This document shows positions 7,500-7,782 of a stretch of 7,782 nt of DNA, piece after piece. Below the pieces are notes generated by a model, which was not told where the DNA came from, did no database searches, and saw only the letters and a list, made by a program, of their open reading frames with translations. Numbering within the stretch: the first letter of the stretch is position 1; each line of letters opens with the position of its first letter. The stretch spans positions 1 to 7,782 of the forward strand of contig CANFSD010000068.1 of assembly GCA_947449515.1 (NCBI GenBank), in the 5' to 3' direction. The stretch comes from Bacteroidota bacterium. Lineage in GTDB: Bacteria; Bacteroidota; Bacteroidia; UKL13-3. The position numbers and the translations under genes are program-made.

Positions 7500-7608
7500 G
7501 CTTTCTTCTAGTGTTTCTTATTCTATGCTAATCCGCCTACTAATATCTTAAAATGTTAATTAAACTAAGCTAAGATTGTTAAAATTTGTAAAAATAAAAT
7601 CGCAAGTT
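7500..7608. promoter_or_regulatory. Divergent intergenic region between tdk and an unnamed gene
   Basis: 109 bp of very AT-rich DNA must carry promoters for both directions. For the minus strand, TAGCTTAG (CTAAGCTA on plus, 7565-7572) matches seven of eight positions of TAnnTTTG, with a T-run near 7590 as a possible -33 element; the leader to tdk would be about 65 nt. For the plus strand, AAAATTTG at 7581-7588 matches all but the first base and ends 20 nt before the ATG. The two candidates are about 8 bp apart, so their core promoters would overlap. The region also has the palindrome TTAATTAA (7556-7563) and two TGTTAA hexamers (7554-7559 and 7577-7582). The purpose of these is unknown. Individual element calls are weak. 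Confidence 0.4.
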
Positions 7609-7782
7609 ATGAATTCCCTGCAGTTAGTAAGTAAAATAAAGGCAAAAGCCGATGACCTTAACAAAAATATTTCAGATGTTTTAAACAGCAATCACGCTTT
7701 TAGCGATTTAGACAAAGACCTCCTCAAAAAACAAACCCTCGATTTGTATGAGATGCTCATGAAACTAAAATCTGATGCGGCC
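7609..7782 (+). CDS. Unrecognised protein, N-terminal 58 codons, 3' truncated
   Basis: An open frame begins with ATG at 7609 and runs without a stop to the right edge, 58 codons in all. It starts MNSLQLVSKIKAKADDLNK and the visible end is LYEMLMKLKSDAA. The composition is strongly charged and rich in Leu, Lys and Asp, with spacing that suggests amphipathic helices and possibly a coiled coil. There is no signal peptide, membrane span, Cys or recognised motif. A Bacteroidota-like promoter candidate lies about 20 nt upstream, and the divergent placement relative to tdk leaves room for a real gene. Codon choice looks like its neighbours. I do not recognise the family, and the function cannot be inferred from this part. 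Confidence 0.6.
   Translation, partial: MNSLQLVSKIKAKADDLNKNISDVLNSNHAFSDLDKDLLKKQTLDLYEMLMKLKSDAA

Overview
The window looks like ordinary chromosomal DNA of a member of the Bacteroidota. It is AT-rich, and none of the starts has a convincing Shine-Dalgarno sequence at normal spacing. A TAnnTTTG-like -7 element lies just upstream of fabG. The thymidine kinase and the membrane-anchored VWA protein also resemble Bacteroidota versions of their families. Genus cannot be assigned from this sequence; a sphingobacterial or chitinophagal lineage is only an impression. No rRNA, tRNA, CRISPR array, insertion sequence or phage gene is visible, and no gap without a gene exceeds about 110 bp.

Left half, plus strand: the 5'-truncated end of an ABC exporter (permease fused to ATPase, nt 2-1540). 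After an 88-bp gap with a probable promoter comes fabG (1629-2372), a 3-oxoacyl-ACP reductase with all catalytic residues. Seven bases later comes a 694-residue membrane-anchored VWA-domain protein (2380-4464), probably co-transcribed with fabG.

Right half, minus strand, reading from right to left: tdk (thymidine kinase, 6915-7499), then two related GT-B-type glycosyltransferases (5689-6918 and 4461-5702). tdk and the first glycosyltransferase share an ATGA stop/start overlap, and the two glycosyltransferases overlap by 14 bp, so the three genes look like one translationally coupled operon. This operon converges on the VWA gene, and the two facing stop codons share the palindrome TTAA, leaving no intergenic terminator.

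Right edge: a 109-bp divergent intergenic region separates tdk from the first 58 codons of a plus-strand gene that runs off the window and is not recognised.

The genes cover export, fatty-acid synthesis, an envelope-type VWA protein, nucleoside salvage and glycosylation, with no single pathway linking them. I see no convincing undescribed system. The points most worth a second look are the tandem divergent glycosyltransferases coupled to tdk, their atypical nucleotide-sugar motif, and the fully overlapping convergent stops.
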